DNA of 64,000 nt from Salinisphaera sp049568105 (GTDB lineage Bacteria > Pseudomonadota > Gammaproteobacteria > Nevskiales > Salinisphaeraceae), in NCBI RefSeq assembly GCF_049568105.1, contig NZ_CP145335.1:2480001-2544000 (forward strand), given 5' to 3'. Below the pieces are notes generated by a model that was not told the DNA's origin, made no database searches, and was given only the letters and a program-made list of their open reading frames with translations. Numbering within the stretch: position 1 is the first letter of the stretch; each line of letters starts with the position of its first letter. Below, one piece after another: positions 56,489 to 64,000 of the stretch. Position numbers and translations under genes: made by a program.

Positions 56489-57673
56489 TTAATGCTCGTA
56501 GGGCCGCGCCAGATCGGCATCGGCCGCGATCGAGACACCAAAGCCCGGCTTGTCGAGCGCCGAGGCCTTGATCCGGCCGTTCTCCGGCACCGGCTCGCCT
56601 TCGAGCAGCGGCGTGAACATCGGCACCACCTCATCGGCCTGCGGCGCCATCATCAGAAATTCCGAAAACGGGCTGTTATGCCGGGTGATCACGAAATGAT
56701 AGCTGTAGACCGACGAACCGTGCGGAATCACCAGTTTCTGGTGGGCATCGGCCAAGGCTGAGATCTTGATCAGCTCGGTCACGCCGCCGCACCAGCCGAC
56801 ATCCGGCTGGATCACGTCGCAGCAGTCCATCTCCAGCAGCATGCGAAAGCCCCAACGGGTGGCTTCGTGCTCGCCGGTGGTGACCCACATGCCAGGCGGC
56901 GTATTACGGCGCAACTCGGCGTAGCCCCAGTAATCGTCCGGCGGCAGCGCCTCCTCGATCCACTTCAGGCCGTAGTCGGCTGCGCCGTGGGCCAGCCGGG
57001 TGGCGTATTCGACGTTCAGGCTCATCCAGCAGTCGTACATCAACCAGAAGTCGTCGCCGACCCGGCTGCGCATATCGGCAAGCTGTTCGAGATTGGCTTT
57101 CAAGCCCGCATCGAACTCGGCCGGACTGTGCTTGAGCGGCAGCTTGCCGCCGATGAAGCCCATTTCCTTGGCCAGATCGGGACGGGCGCCGGTGGCATAG
57201 AACGTTAGTTCGTCACGTACCGGGCCGCCAAGCATCGCGTGCACTGGCTCGTCCCGCACCTTGCCCAGCAGATCCCAAAGCGCCAAATCCACGCCGGAGA
57301 TCGTGTTCAAAACGATGCCTTTACGGCCATAGAACAAGGTGGCATGGAACATCTGGTCCCACATCTTCTCGATGTCCGTGACCTGCTGGCCTTCGACGAA
57401 CCGGGCCAGGTGTTTTTCAACGATGAAGGCCCCCAGCTCGCCGGCGGTAGTCACACCAACACCGACATTGCCATCGCTGGCCTCAACCTCGACCACCAGC
57501 GTACCCAGCACATTGAGACCGAAACTGCGACGCTTGGCACGATATTCCGGGTACTTGCTCATCGGCGTGGCGATTTGGCTATCGATCCAGTGGCCTTCAC
57601 CCTGGTCGTGGTAATCGGCACCGCCCCCGCGCACCGTGTAGGCACGAATCTGCTTGATCGTCGGCATCGCCAT
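56489..57673 (-). CDS. rhmD: L-rhamnonate dehydratase
   Basis: RhmD removes water from L-rhamnonate to give 2-keto-3-deoxy-L-rhamnonate. This 394-residue enolase-superfamily member (MR subgroup) shows IKQIRAYTVRGGGADYHDQG, PMSKYPEYRAKRRSFG, the metal ligands in YDCWMSL, WIEEALPPDD and TTGEHEATRWGFR, the IQPDVGWCGG aspartate and the catalytic-histidine segment PHGSSVYSYHF. These identify RhmD rather than a generic sugar-acid dehydratase. It is the first gene of the catabolic operon, divergent from the LysR gene. Confidence 0.96.
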   Translation of the reverse strand: MAMPTIKQIRAYTVRGGGADYHDQGEGHWIDSQIATPMSKYPEYRAKRRSFGLNVLGTLVVEVEASDGNVGVGVTTAGELGAFIVEKHLARFVEGQQVTDIEKMWDQMFHATLFYGRKGIVLNTISGVDLALWDLLGKVRDEPVHAMLGGPVRDELTFYATGARPDLAKEMGFIGGKLPLKHSPAEFDAGLKANLEQLADMRSRVGDDFWLMYDCWMSLNVEYATRLAHGAADYGLKWIEEALPPDDYWGYAELRRNTPPGMWVTTGEHEATRWGFRMLLEMDCCDVIQPDVGWCGGVTELIKISALADAHQKLVIPHGSSVYSYHFVITRHNSPFSEFLMMAPQADEVVPMFTPLLEGEPVPENGRIKASALDKPGFGVSIAADADLARPYEH

Positions 57674-57932
57674 TGTGGAACGCTCCGTGTACGCCAGTTC
57701 TTGTCTCAGATGACCCTTGGGATAGCAGCCTGTCGTGGGCCGCGACCAATACCGCGACCGCTGCCGGCGATACTGTTTAGTTATTGATTGAATGAAACGC
57801 TGGGTCCACGGGCCTTACGCCGCTGTCCCGAAACTCGCTGAACCGCTAGATGTTCGACCAATGTCGAAGGCACAGACGGCGCGATAGCATTAGGGTATTG
57901 CCATCGTTTGCGCACTATTTTCGGTCGCCCCA
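57674..57932. promoter_or_regulatory. divergent rhmD/LysR control region
   Basis: This 259-bp gap must carry the promoter of the rhamnose operon (leftward) and of the LysR gene (rightward). It includes an AT-rich patch at about 57771-57796 and the inverted repeat at 57853-57868. LysR regulators usually bind such divergent regions and repress their own gene while activating the target in the presence of a pathway intermediate. I could not fix -35/-10 boxes. Confidence 0.55.
57853..57868. promoter_or_regulatory. TTCGAC-N4-GTCGAA inverted repeat, candidate LysR operator
   Basis: A perfect 6-bp inverted repeat with a CAAT spacer lies 65 bp upstream of the LysR ATG and 180 bp upstream of rhmD. 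Its form resembles a LysR-type interrupted palindrome with a T-N12-A core. It is the most symmetric sequence I see in the gap; binding is inferred. Confidence 0.5.
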
Positions 57933-58898
57933 ATGGCCCTGGTTTCCCGTACCACCCTGCTCAACCGGCTTCGCTATAAACATCTGTTATTGATTCGCCT
58001 GCTCGACGAGCGACGCAATCTGCACCGGGTCGCCGAAGCGATGAATATTTCGCAGCCGGCGGCAACGCGTATGCTGCGCGAGATCGAAACCACCTTCGAC
58101 AGCCAGCTTTTCACTCGCGAAGCCAAAGGTGTGACCCCGACCCGGCTGGGCGCCGTGCTGGTCTCGTTTGCCCACAACGCACTGACGCGCCTGGATCGCT
58201 GTGCCGAGGAGCTGCAGCGGTTTCGGGCCGGCGACGGCGGCGAACTCGCGATCGGTGCGATTATGGGTGCCGCCCCGGACCTGGTGGCCCAGGCCGTGAT
58301 CGATATGAAGCAGGATCGACCTTTGCTGCGTATTCGCTTGATGGGCGAAACCAGCGACCAACTCCTGGATCTGCTCTCGCGCAGCCAGATCGATATGGCG
58401 ATCGCTCGTTTTTCTTCGGCCCTGCAGCACAACGAGTTCGATTTCGAACCGCTGGGCAACGAGCGCATGGTAGCCGTGGTGCGCCACGACCATGCCCTGG
58501 TCATGGCCGAAGCCCCGCCGCTGGCCGACCTGCTTGAGGACTGGCCGTGGCTGCTGCAGCCGGTGGAAACGCCAGCTCGCCAGGCACTGGAAAAAGAACT
58601 CGAACAACGCGGCCTGGTCTCGCCGCGCGACGTGGTCGAGTGCGGTTCGATCTTCGCCGCACTGCAATTGGTCAAACGCAGCGATGCGATCCTGGTCATG
58701 GCCGAATCGGTGGTCCGCGATTATCTCGATTTCGGCGTTCTCAAGGCCCTGCCGGTCTCGCTCGGCGAAGCCCTCGCGCCGTTCGGTATTCTCACGCGTC
58801 GCGGCGAACGCTTAAGCGAGGCCGGGCACCAGTTTGCGGCGGTCGTACGCCGCCACGCCGCAGCACGTACACCCGCCAGCCTTGGCGTCGAGCATTGA
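57933..58898 (+). CDS. LysR-family regulator, probable rhamnose-operon regulator
   Basis: The 321-residue protein has an N-terminal winged helix-turn-helix (about 15-75, with VAEAMNISQPAATRMLREIE) and a C-terminal periplasmic-binding-like effector domain (about 100-305). The N-terminal stretch LRYKHLLLIRLLDERRNL resembles the GbpR-type sugar-responsive branch. It is divergent from rhmD, so it likely controls the rhamnose operon in response to a pathway intermediate. Known RhmR regulators belong to other families, so this pairing is not the E. coli arrangement. No strong Shine-Dalgarno is visible. Confidence 0.88.
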   Translation: MALVSRTTLLNRLRYKHLLLIRLLDERRNLHRVAEAMNISQPAATRMLREIETTFDSQLFTREAKGVTPTRLGAVLVSFAHNALTRLDRCAEELQRFRAGDGGELAIGAIMGAAPDLVAQAVIDMKQDRPLLRIRLMGETSDQLLDLLSRSQIDMAIARFSSALQHNEFDFEPLGNERMVAVVRHDHALVMAEAPPLADLLEDWPWLLQPVETPARQALEKELEQRGLVSPRDVVECGSIFAALQLVKRSDAILVMAESVVRDYLDFGVLKALPVSLGEALAPFGILTRRGERLSEAGHQFAAVVRRHAAARTPASLGVEH

Positions 58899-58970
58899 CG
58901 CTGCGTTGGGCGGCATTTCCACGTTAAACTCGCGCGCCTCGGTTTTTTCCATCTTTCCAGCGGAGCGGCC

Positions 58971-59795
58971 ATGGCCGAACTACAGCAGATCATCGAAGAC
59001 GCCTTCGACAACCGCGACCAGCTGTCGCCTTCGTCGGCCGATCCGGCCATCGTCGAGGCCGTGGAATCGGCCCTGGCCATGCTCGACGACGGCTCAGCCC
59101 GCGTGGCTGAACCCACCGCCGACGGCTGGCAGGTCAACGAATGGCTCAAAAAAGCGGTGCTGGTGTCGTTTCGCCTGCGCGACAACACCGCGATCGACGG
59201 CGCCCATACCCAGTATTTCGACAAGGTGCCGTCCAAATACGCCGACTACGACGACGACGCCTTCAAACAGCAAGGCGCGCGCGTGGTGCCGCCGGCCATG
59301 GTCCGGCGCGGTGCGCATATCGCCCCGAACGTCGTGCTGATGCCCAGCTATGTGAATATCGGTGCTTACGTCGGCAAGGGCTCGATGATCGATACCTGGG
59401 CCACGGTCGGCTCCTGTGCCCAGGTCGGTGAAGGCGTGCATCTGTCGGGTGGCGCTGGACTCGGCGGCGTGCTCGAGCCGCTCCAGGCCGCCCCGACTAT
59501 CATCGAGGACGGCTGCTTCATCGGCGCGCGCTCGGAAATCGTCGAGGGCGTGCGCGTTGGCAAGGGTTCGGTGATCTCGATGGGCGTGTTCATCGGTGCC
59601 TCGACGCCGATCTACGATCGCGAAGCCGACCAGATCATCCATGGCGAAGTGCCGGCGGGCTCGGTGGTCGTGGCTGGCAGCCTGCCACGCGACAACGGCC
59701 GCTACTCGATCAACGCTGCCATCATCGTCAAAAAAGTGGATGAGTCGACGCGCGCCAAGGTCGGCGTCAACGAACTGCTGCGTAACGTCGAATGA
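58971..59795 (+). CDS. dapD: 2,3,4,5-tetrahydropyridine-2,6-dicarboxylate N-succinyltransferase
   Basis: DapD succinylates tetrahydrodipicolinate in the lysine/diaminopimelate pathway. The 274-residue protein has an N-terminal helical domain, the FRLRDNTAIDGA segment, and a left-handed beta helix with APNVVLMPSYVNIGAYVG, the GAGLGGVLEP loop and GVFIGASTPIYDR. It starts 72 bp after the LysR stop. Downstream genes overlap: dapD, yffB-like and dapE form one unit. Confidence 0.97.
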   Translation: MAELQQIIEDAFDNRDQLSPSSADPAIVEAVESALAMLDDGSARVAEPTADGWQVNEWLKKAVLVSFRLRDNTAIDGAHTQYFDKVPSKYADYDDDAFKQQGARVVPPAMVRRGAHIAPNVVLMPSYVNIGAYVGKGSMIDTWATVGSCAQVGEGVHLSGGAGLGGVLEPLQAAPTIIEDGCFIGARSEIVEGVRVGKGSVISMGVFIGASTPIYDREADQIIHGEVPAGSVVVAGSLPRDNGRYSINAAIIVKKVDESTRAKVGVNELLRNVE

Positions 59796-60145
59796 TGACC
59801 ACGCTGTACGGCATCAAGACCTGCGACACCTGTCGTCGGGCACGCCGGTGGCTAGACGCCGCCGGCGTCGACTATCGCTGGATCGACCTGCGCGCCGACG
59901 GCATTACGCGTGAGCGTCTCGAAGCCTGGCGCGCCGCGCTCGGCGATGCGGCCCTGATCAATAAACGCAGCAAAACCTGGCGCGATTTCGATGCCGCTGC
60001 CCGGGCCGCGGCCGAACGTGATCCGGTGCCGGTGCTTGCCGAGCATCCGACGCTGATCAAGCGGCCGATTCTGGAAACCGACCCCGAGACCGTGGCCGGC
60101 TTTTCCGAAGCGCGCTATCAGTCTCTGTTCGACACCGCGTCTTGA
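59792..60145 (+). CDS. ArsC/Spx-family reductase-like protein (YffB type)
   Basis: This 117-residue thioredoxin-fold protein belongs to the ArsC family. The N-terminus LYGIKTCDTCRRARRWL holds a CxxC pair (CDTC), and LIKRPILE near 87-94 is the family's conserved arginine loop. E. coli yffB likewise lies beside dapE. It is probably a thiol or glutathione-linked reductase; arsenate reduction is not shown for YffB. The ATG at 59792 (or 59795) overlaps the dapD stop and its own stop overlaps dapE (TGATG). Confidence 0.88.
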   Translation: MMTTLYGIKTCDTCRRARRWLDAAGVDYRWIDLRADGITRERLEAWRAALGDAALINKRSKTWRDFDAAARAAAERDPVPVLAEHPTLIKRPILETDPETVAGFSEARYQSLFDTAS

Positions 60146-61293
60146 TGTCCGATCGCTCTGCCCTAGCACTGGCTCGTGAGTTGATACAACGGGCCTCGGT
60201 CACGCCAAGCGATGCCGGCTGTCAGACGTTGATCGCCGAGCGGCTGGCTGCCGCCGGTTTTCGTGTCGAACATGTGCGTTTCGGTGAAGTCGACAATCTG
60301 TGGGCGGTCGCCGGCGACAGCGGGCCGCTGCTATGCCTGGCTGGACATACCGACGTGGTGCCGGCCGGCCCGGAAGACCAATGGTCGTATCCGCCGTTTG
60401 CCGCTGCCATCGCCGAGGGCTGGCTGTATGGCCGTGGCGCCGCTGATATGAAATCCAGCGTGGCGGCCATGGTTGCGGCTGCCGAGGCTTTTCGTGCCGA
60501 AAACCCCAGCCACCCTGGGCGGCTGGCATTTCTTCTGACCAGCGACGAAGAAGGCCCGGCGATCGACGGCACCCGCGCCATGGTCGACTGGCTGAACCAG
60601 CGCGACGAACGGATCGATTACTGCGTGGTCGGCGAGCCATCCAGTGGCCTCCGGCTGGCCGATACGATCAAAAACGGCCGGCGGGGCAGCCTCAACGCCA
60701 CCCTTCGGGTCGAGGGCCGCCAGGGCCATGTCGCCTATCCGCAGCGCGCTGACAATGCGCTGCATCGTTTGGTGGGTCTACTCAATGACCTGTGCCAGCA
60801 CCGCTGGGACGACGGTGATGCGTTTTTCCCGCCAACCTCTTTTCAGGTGTCAAACCTGAACGCCGGCACCGGCGCCGAAAATGTGATTCCAGGCACGGCC
60901 GAAGCGCGCTTCAACTGGCGCTTTTCGCCCTTGCAAAGCGCCGAGTCGCTGCGGGGCATTACTGCCAAATACTGCGGCACCCACGGTATCGATCCAGCAA
61001 CAATCGAATGGCGTCTTTCCGGCCAGCCGTTCGTTACCGAAAGCGGCGCCCTGGTCGACGCAGCCCAGCGCGCCATACAGGCCCACTGCGGCTATAGCGC
61101 CGAACTGTCCACGGCTGGCGGCACCTCGGACGGTCGCTTCATCGCCCCGACCGGCGCCCAGGTGATCGAACTGGGGCCGTCGAACGCCTCGATTCACCAG
61201 ATCGATGAGTGTATCGAAGCGGCCCATGTAGACCGGCTCGCCGCTATCTATCAAACGCTGATGCAGACGCTGCTCAACACGCCGAACGACTAG
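60145..61293 (+). CDS. dapE: succinyl-diaminopimelate desuccinylase
   Basis: DapE hydrolyses N-succinyl-LL-diaminopimelate to diaminopimelate for lysine and peptidoglycan. From the ATG at 60145 it is 382 residues. The di-zinc M20 motifs are present: LAGHTDVVPAG (His, Asp), GRGAADMKSS (bridging Asp), SDEEGPA (catalytic Glu and ligand), GEPSSG and the late FIAPTGAQVIELGP, with the substrate-binding NAGTGAENVIPG segment. A TTG one codon earlier is unlikely. Confidence 0.97.
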   Translation: MSDRSALALARELIQRASVTPSDAGCQTLIAERLAAAGFRVEHVRFGEVDNLWAVAGDSGPLLCLAGHTDVVPAGPEDQWSYPPFAAAIAEGWLYGRGAADMKSSVAAMVAAAEAFRAENPSHPGRLAFLLTSDEEGPAIDGTRAMVDWLNQRDERIDYCVVGEPSSGLRLADTIKNGRRGSLNATLRVEGRQGHVAYPQRADNALHRLVGLLNDLCQHRWDDGDAFFPPTSFQVSNLNAGTGAENVIPGTAEARFNWRFSPLQSAESLRGITAKYCGTHGIDPATIEWRLSGQPFVTESGALVDAAQRAIQAHCGYSAELSTAGGTSDGRFIAPTGAQVIELGPSNASIHQIDECIEAAHVDRLAAIYQTLMQTLLNTPND

Positions 61294-61994
61294 CGCCTCC
61301 GACCATGACAAGCCGGGTCAGCCGGCCGTGCTGGCCAGCCTGATTAACGGACCCGCGCTCGCATAGGGACCGAAGAGCGCGACCACATGGACGTGGCGCA
61401 TAGCCAAAACCGCGGCTTGCCGAAGGCCCGCAGCCTCGCCATCCGTTCGTGTACATTTCACGCTACAGCGTGCAAAGCTCGACCTGCACGCCATCGTCAC
61501 GCCGGGCGTGACTCATACAGCACAGCCGACACCGCTTGTCTGCAACGCCGCTGCGTGTTTGCGCCGAGCGCCCGGCCAGTGCTCAGTCGGGCCGTAGCGC
61601 TGACCCAAAATCGATGCGCCTCCAATACAATGGCTCGAACCCGCGCATCGGCATTCCGGACCGATGCGATCGTCAATGGTGGCCCCGCCATTGCCGCATA
61701 GCGCCTCCGAAAACGGCTTGTTGGATGAGCGTACAGGCGAGATACGACACCTGCAGCCGCGCCGTCAACGCCCCTCCCGGTGGGGCTGATGCGTTGCCTC
61801 TGTCACGCCGCCCACCAAACGCAGCAGCCGCGATCCAGGCGTGCCATATGCTGGATAGGTTGATCTGATGCTGCGGCGTGCAGGCGCCCTCGCGTCCGGT
61901 CATTCGCTAAAGCAGGCAAACCGCACGGCATGCACAGCGCCATCGGGCGACTTGCAAGACCGTGGCTGTGCCAGCAATCGAGTTACGACGAATT
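61294..61994. other. 701-bp apparently non-coding stretch between dapE and the patatin gene
   Basis: The genes on both sides converge here. All frames of 60 or more codons lack ribosome-binding sites, look compositionally random and match nothing I know. Two exact 12-bp direct repeats (TAGCGCCTCCGA, 61291-61302 and 61699-61710) bracket about 400 bp, and a perfect 17-bp palindrome lies at 61496-61512. It may be an eroded insertion or pseudogene, but I cannot show what it was. No tRNA or intrinsic terminator is evident. Confidence 0.55.
61496..61512. repeat. perfect palindrome GTCACGCC-G-GGCGTGAC
   Basis: Two 8-bp arms surround a single central G. It could be a transcription-factor site, a small hairpin or part of an eroded element; nothing nearby says which. 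Confidence 0.5.
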
Positions 61995-63848
61995 CTAGAC
62001 GGTCGATAACGGGTTCGGCCGCGAGGCAATCCCGGCCCGGCCGGCACGACCAAGTCTTTCCCGCACCGGTTCGCGCGCAGCCCGCCACTCGTCGAGTTTT
62101 TGATCGGCGTAGTAGTAGCCGCGGTAAACCACGTCGTCGAGTGCATCCCAGTCGAACATGCCGACGTTTTCGACCGGCATATGCAGTGCTAGATCGGCCC
62201 GGGCATCGATCTCGCGGCGCTCCCGATCGCTCGACAGCGTCGCGGTATGGAACAAGATCCGAAACATATTCAGATGCCGGCCGGCGGCACCTATCGACAA
62301 CAGCGACGTGGTCGGTTCGTCGTCGGCCATCTCGACTTTCAGGTTCGACTGGCTACTGACGTCGGACACGATCACCTGCCCTCGCCCCATTTCGGCCATG
62401 GTGTCGAACGGAATGGCATTGAGCAGGCCGCCATCGACCAGCAACTCGCCGCGATGTACGGCCGGCGGCGCAATGCCGGGCACGGCCATGCTGGCCGCGA
62501 TCCAGGTCGCCAGCGGCCCCTGATCGTGTACGACCGGTATGCCCCGCGACAGGTTGGTACTCAGACAATAAAATGGGATATCGAGATCCTCGATACGACG
62601 TTCACCGAAGATCGTGCCCAGTTGGCGCTGAAACTTCTCCGCGCTGATCAGCGAGATGCGCGACAGGGAATAATCGTTGAGGTATTTGCCGGAGGCAAAG
62701 GTCTCGCGCAGATGCTCGAGAATCGCCGGCGCGCCCTCGCCCATAGCGATCATCCCGGCCACCAGAGCCCCCATGCTGGTGCCGCCCACCGCATCGATCG
62801 GTATGCCCTGCTCGTGCATGGCCCGAACCAGGCCGACATGGGCAAAACCACGCGCGCCGCCGCCGCCGAGTACCAGACAGTTGGCGCGCCCGGACACCAG
62901 GCGCACCAGCCGACCGATATCGGCCTTCGGGTAATCGTAGCCGACCCGATGATGAAAACCAGCACTGGCCACTTGGCGCCAGGCCAGCGCGCTGTGCTGG
63001 TCATCGGGGCGATGCAGAAGAACCAGCTCCATCGGTGCTCGTAATGCTTGCTCGCCGAGCCAGGCCAGATTGCGCGAGACGAACGGCCGCTGGCTGCCGT
63101 GGGCCACGATGAGTACGCGGTCGGCCTGACGCAGCACCCGGCGGGTCCAGGCATCGGGCTCGGCACTGCCTTGGTAGATCAGGTAGCGATAGCGCTCTTC
63201 GAGCTGAGTCAGCCAACGCGTCAGCGTGCGATGCGAATCCCCGGCCCCGAGATCGACACCAGCGGTGCCCTCGCCGAGCGCCTCATCCACGCGCCGTGCA
63301 TCGATTCTCAGCGTAGCCGCATAGCCGGCCAGGGTTTCCGATAACACTCGACAAAAACCAGCCATATCGACGCCGGGATGGGCCGGCACCACGGCAAAGG
63401 TACGCGCGTTTCGAACGCTGTCGCGACTGGCCAGCGGCTTCATCGCACTGAGCCGGTCGGCGATCAAGCGGGTGACCTGCAGCATCGCCTGGGGATGACG
63501 GCCAACCAACGATTCGAACTGATCCCGCGAAATACGCAGCAGTTGGGTATCACGGATCGCCAAGCCGTCGGCGGAATGTTTCTGAGCCCGGATGATCGAG
63601 ATTTCACCGACCATTTCGCCGGCGCCGAGCTCGCCCATATGCAACGATGGACCATCCTCGCGGGGCCGGATTACACGGATCCGCCCGCTGACGATCAGAT
63701 ACAGCGCATTGCTATCGTCACCGGCACGAAATAGATATTCGCCGCCGCCAATCTCCAGCCACTCGGCCCGTGCTGCGATCGTACGCAAAGCGCGTCGGTC
63801 GAGATCGCGAAACAGCGGATAGGCACGCAATACGGCTTGGGTATCCAT
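61995..63848 (-). CDS. patatin-like phospholipase with N-terminal cNMP-binding domain (NTE/RssA type)
   Basis: This 617-residue protein probably hydrolyses phospholipid or lysophospholipid esters under control of a bound nucleotide or other ligand. The N-terminal CRP-like domain covers about 1-130 (FRAGDDSNALYLIVSGRIRV). A middle part (about 145-300) resembles the linker of neuropathy-target-esterase-like bacterial proteins. The patatin domain begins LVLGGGGARGFAHVG, with the nucleophile S358 in GTSMG and D472 in VDGG completing the dyad. The ATG at 63848 starts MDTQAVLRAYPLFRDLD; the longer frame to 63983 crosses a terminator and is rejected. It converges on dapE. Confidence 0.92.
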   Translation of the reverse strand: MDTQAVLRAYPLFRDLDRRALRTIAARAEWLEIGGGEYLFRAGDDSNALYLIVSGRIRVIRPREDGPSLHMGELGAGEMVGEISIIRAQKHSADGLAIRDTQLLRISRDQFESLVGRHPQAMLQVTRLIADRLSAMKPLASRDSVRNARTFAVVPAHPGVDMAGFCRVLSETLAGYAATLRIDARRVDEALGEGTAGVDLGAGDSHRTLTRWLTQLEERYRYLIYQGSAEPDAWTRRVLRQADRVLIVAHGSQRPFVSRNLAWLGEQALRAPMELVLLHRPDDQHSALAWRQVASAGFHHRVGYDYPKADIGRLVRLVSGRANCLVLGGGGARGFAHVGLVRAMHEQGIPIDAVGGTSMGALVAGMIAMGEGAPAILEHLRETFASGKYLNDYSLSRISLISAEKFQRQLGTIFGERRIEDLDIPFYCLSTNLSRGIPVVHDQGPLATWIAASMAVPGIAPPAVHRGELLVDGGLLNAIPFDTMAEMGRGQVIVSDVSSQSNLKVEMADDEPTTSLLSIGAAGRHLNMFRILFHTATLSSDRERREIDARADLALHMPVENVGMFDWDALDDVVYRGYYYADQKLDEWRAAREPVRERLGRAGRAGIASRPNPLSTV

Positions 63849-63888
63849 CTCTGCAGTGTCGCAAGATCGTGCTGCGACGGCCAGATAT

Positions 63889-63921
63889 AAAAAAGCCCGG
63901 GGCGGTTCTACCGCCCCGGGC
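63889..63921 (-). terminator. intrinsic terminator of a minus-strand gene beyond the right edge
   Basis: On the minus strand an 11-bp perfect stem (63895-63905 with 63911-63921, GCCCGGGGCGG arms) with a 5-nt loop is followed by six T residues (63894-63889). It lies 41 bp upstream of the patatin ATG, so it ends a transcript coming from the right, and the patatin promoter must lie close by. Confidence 0.9.
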
Positions 63922-63948
63922 CGAGCATGCCGGTCTGTTCGACTGGAC

Positions 63949-64000
63949 CTAGAGCATGCTGGTATTTCGTCCGAGCGCCACATTGCCGCCCCAAATCGTG
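63949..64000. mobile_element. left end of a second CTAG-targeted element, cut by the window edge
   Basis: From CTAG at 63949 to the window end the sequence aligns without gaps to 41888-41939, with 36 of 52 positions identical and the last 12 (CCCCAAATCGTG) exact. Both begin at a CTAG-like tetranucleotide. On the minus strand both encode TIWGGN followed by a similar short stretch, so they may derive from the same gene end. The remainder lies outside the window. Confidence 0.55.

Noticed and set aside
61274..61691. Three minus-strand frames of 60 to 64 codons downstream of dapE
   Set aside because: They have Arg/Ala/Ser-rich random composition and no ribosome-binding site, and two of them overlap in different frames.
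63849..63983. 45-residue N-terminal extension of the patatin protein
   Set aside because: It would have to be translated through a strong intrinsic terminator on the same strand. The ATG at 63848 starts directly at the cNMP-binding domain.

Overview
The window is GC-rich gammaproteobacterial chromosome. Nearly all of it is housekeeping genes in an order shared by many Gammaproteobacteria (rpsB-tsf-pyrH-frr-uppS-cdsA-rseP-bamA-skp-lpxD-fabZ-lpxA-lpxB-rnhB-dnaE-accA-tilS-pyrG-kdsA-eno-ftsB, truD-surE-pcm-nlpD, alaC-hom-thrC-recJ). The lineage looks like a marine or halophilic gammaproteobacterium, possibly Salinisphaera-like, but that is an impression from gene order and protein character, not a computed placement.

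Layout: 67-3294 (-) a five-PAS GGDEF/EAL protein; 3540-10900 (-) recJ, thrC, hom, alaC, nlpD and a VTT membrane protein; 10900-12329 (-) pcm and surE; 12455-13027 (+) an Smr protein; 13038-37921 (-) a long run from rpsB down to truD covering translation, nucleotide metabolism, lipid A and outer-membrane assembly, DNA replication and cell division; 38165-41610 (+) map and glnD. A mobile-element-like scar lies at 41888-42122. The accessory part is 42146-57673 (-), an L-rhamnose island, with a divergent LysR regulator at 57933-58898. Then follow dapD, an ArsC/YffB-like gene and dapE (+), a 700-bp apparently non-coding stretch, and a cNMP-binding patatin phospholipase (-). The last 52 bases are the left end of a second copy of the mobile-element-like sequence.

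The rhamnose island gives a complete non-phosphorylative route. Two Tat-exported GH78 alpha-L-rhamnosidases release rhamnose outside the cytoplasm, and RhaT imports it. RhaM interconverts the anomers. An SDR dehydrogenase makes rhamnonolactone, an amidohydrolase-family lactonase makes L-rhamnonate, RhmD makes 2-keto-3-deoxy-L-rhamnonate, an HpcH/HpaI aldolase splits it to pyruvate and L-lactaldehyde, and AldA oxidises the aldehyde to lactate. An MFS carrier may import rhamnonate. A secreted protein with a PEP-CTERM-like tail sits between the catabolic and glycosidase genes. No rhamnose isomerase or rhamnulose kinase is present.

The most unexpected observation is an absence. Three genes of the MEP isoprenoid pathway are missing from their usual places: ispD and ispF from between ftsB and truD (10 bp remain), and dxr from between cdsA and rseP (148 bp remain, holding a 26-codon ORF coupled to rseP). 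The otherwise intact order suggests that this lineage lost or moved the MEP pathway. KdsA also has Asp where the family has Cys or Asn.
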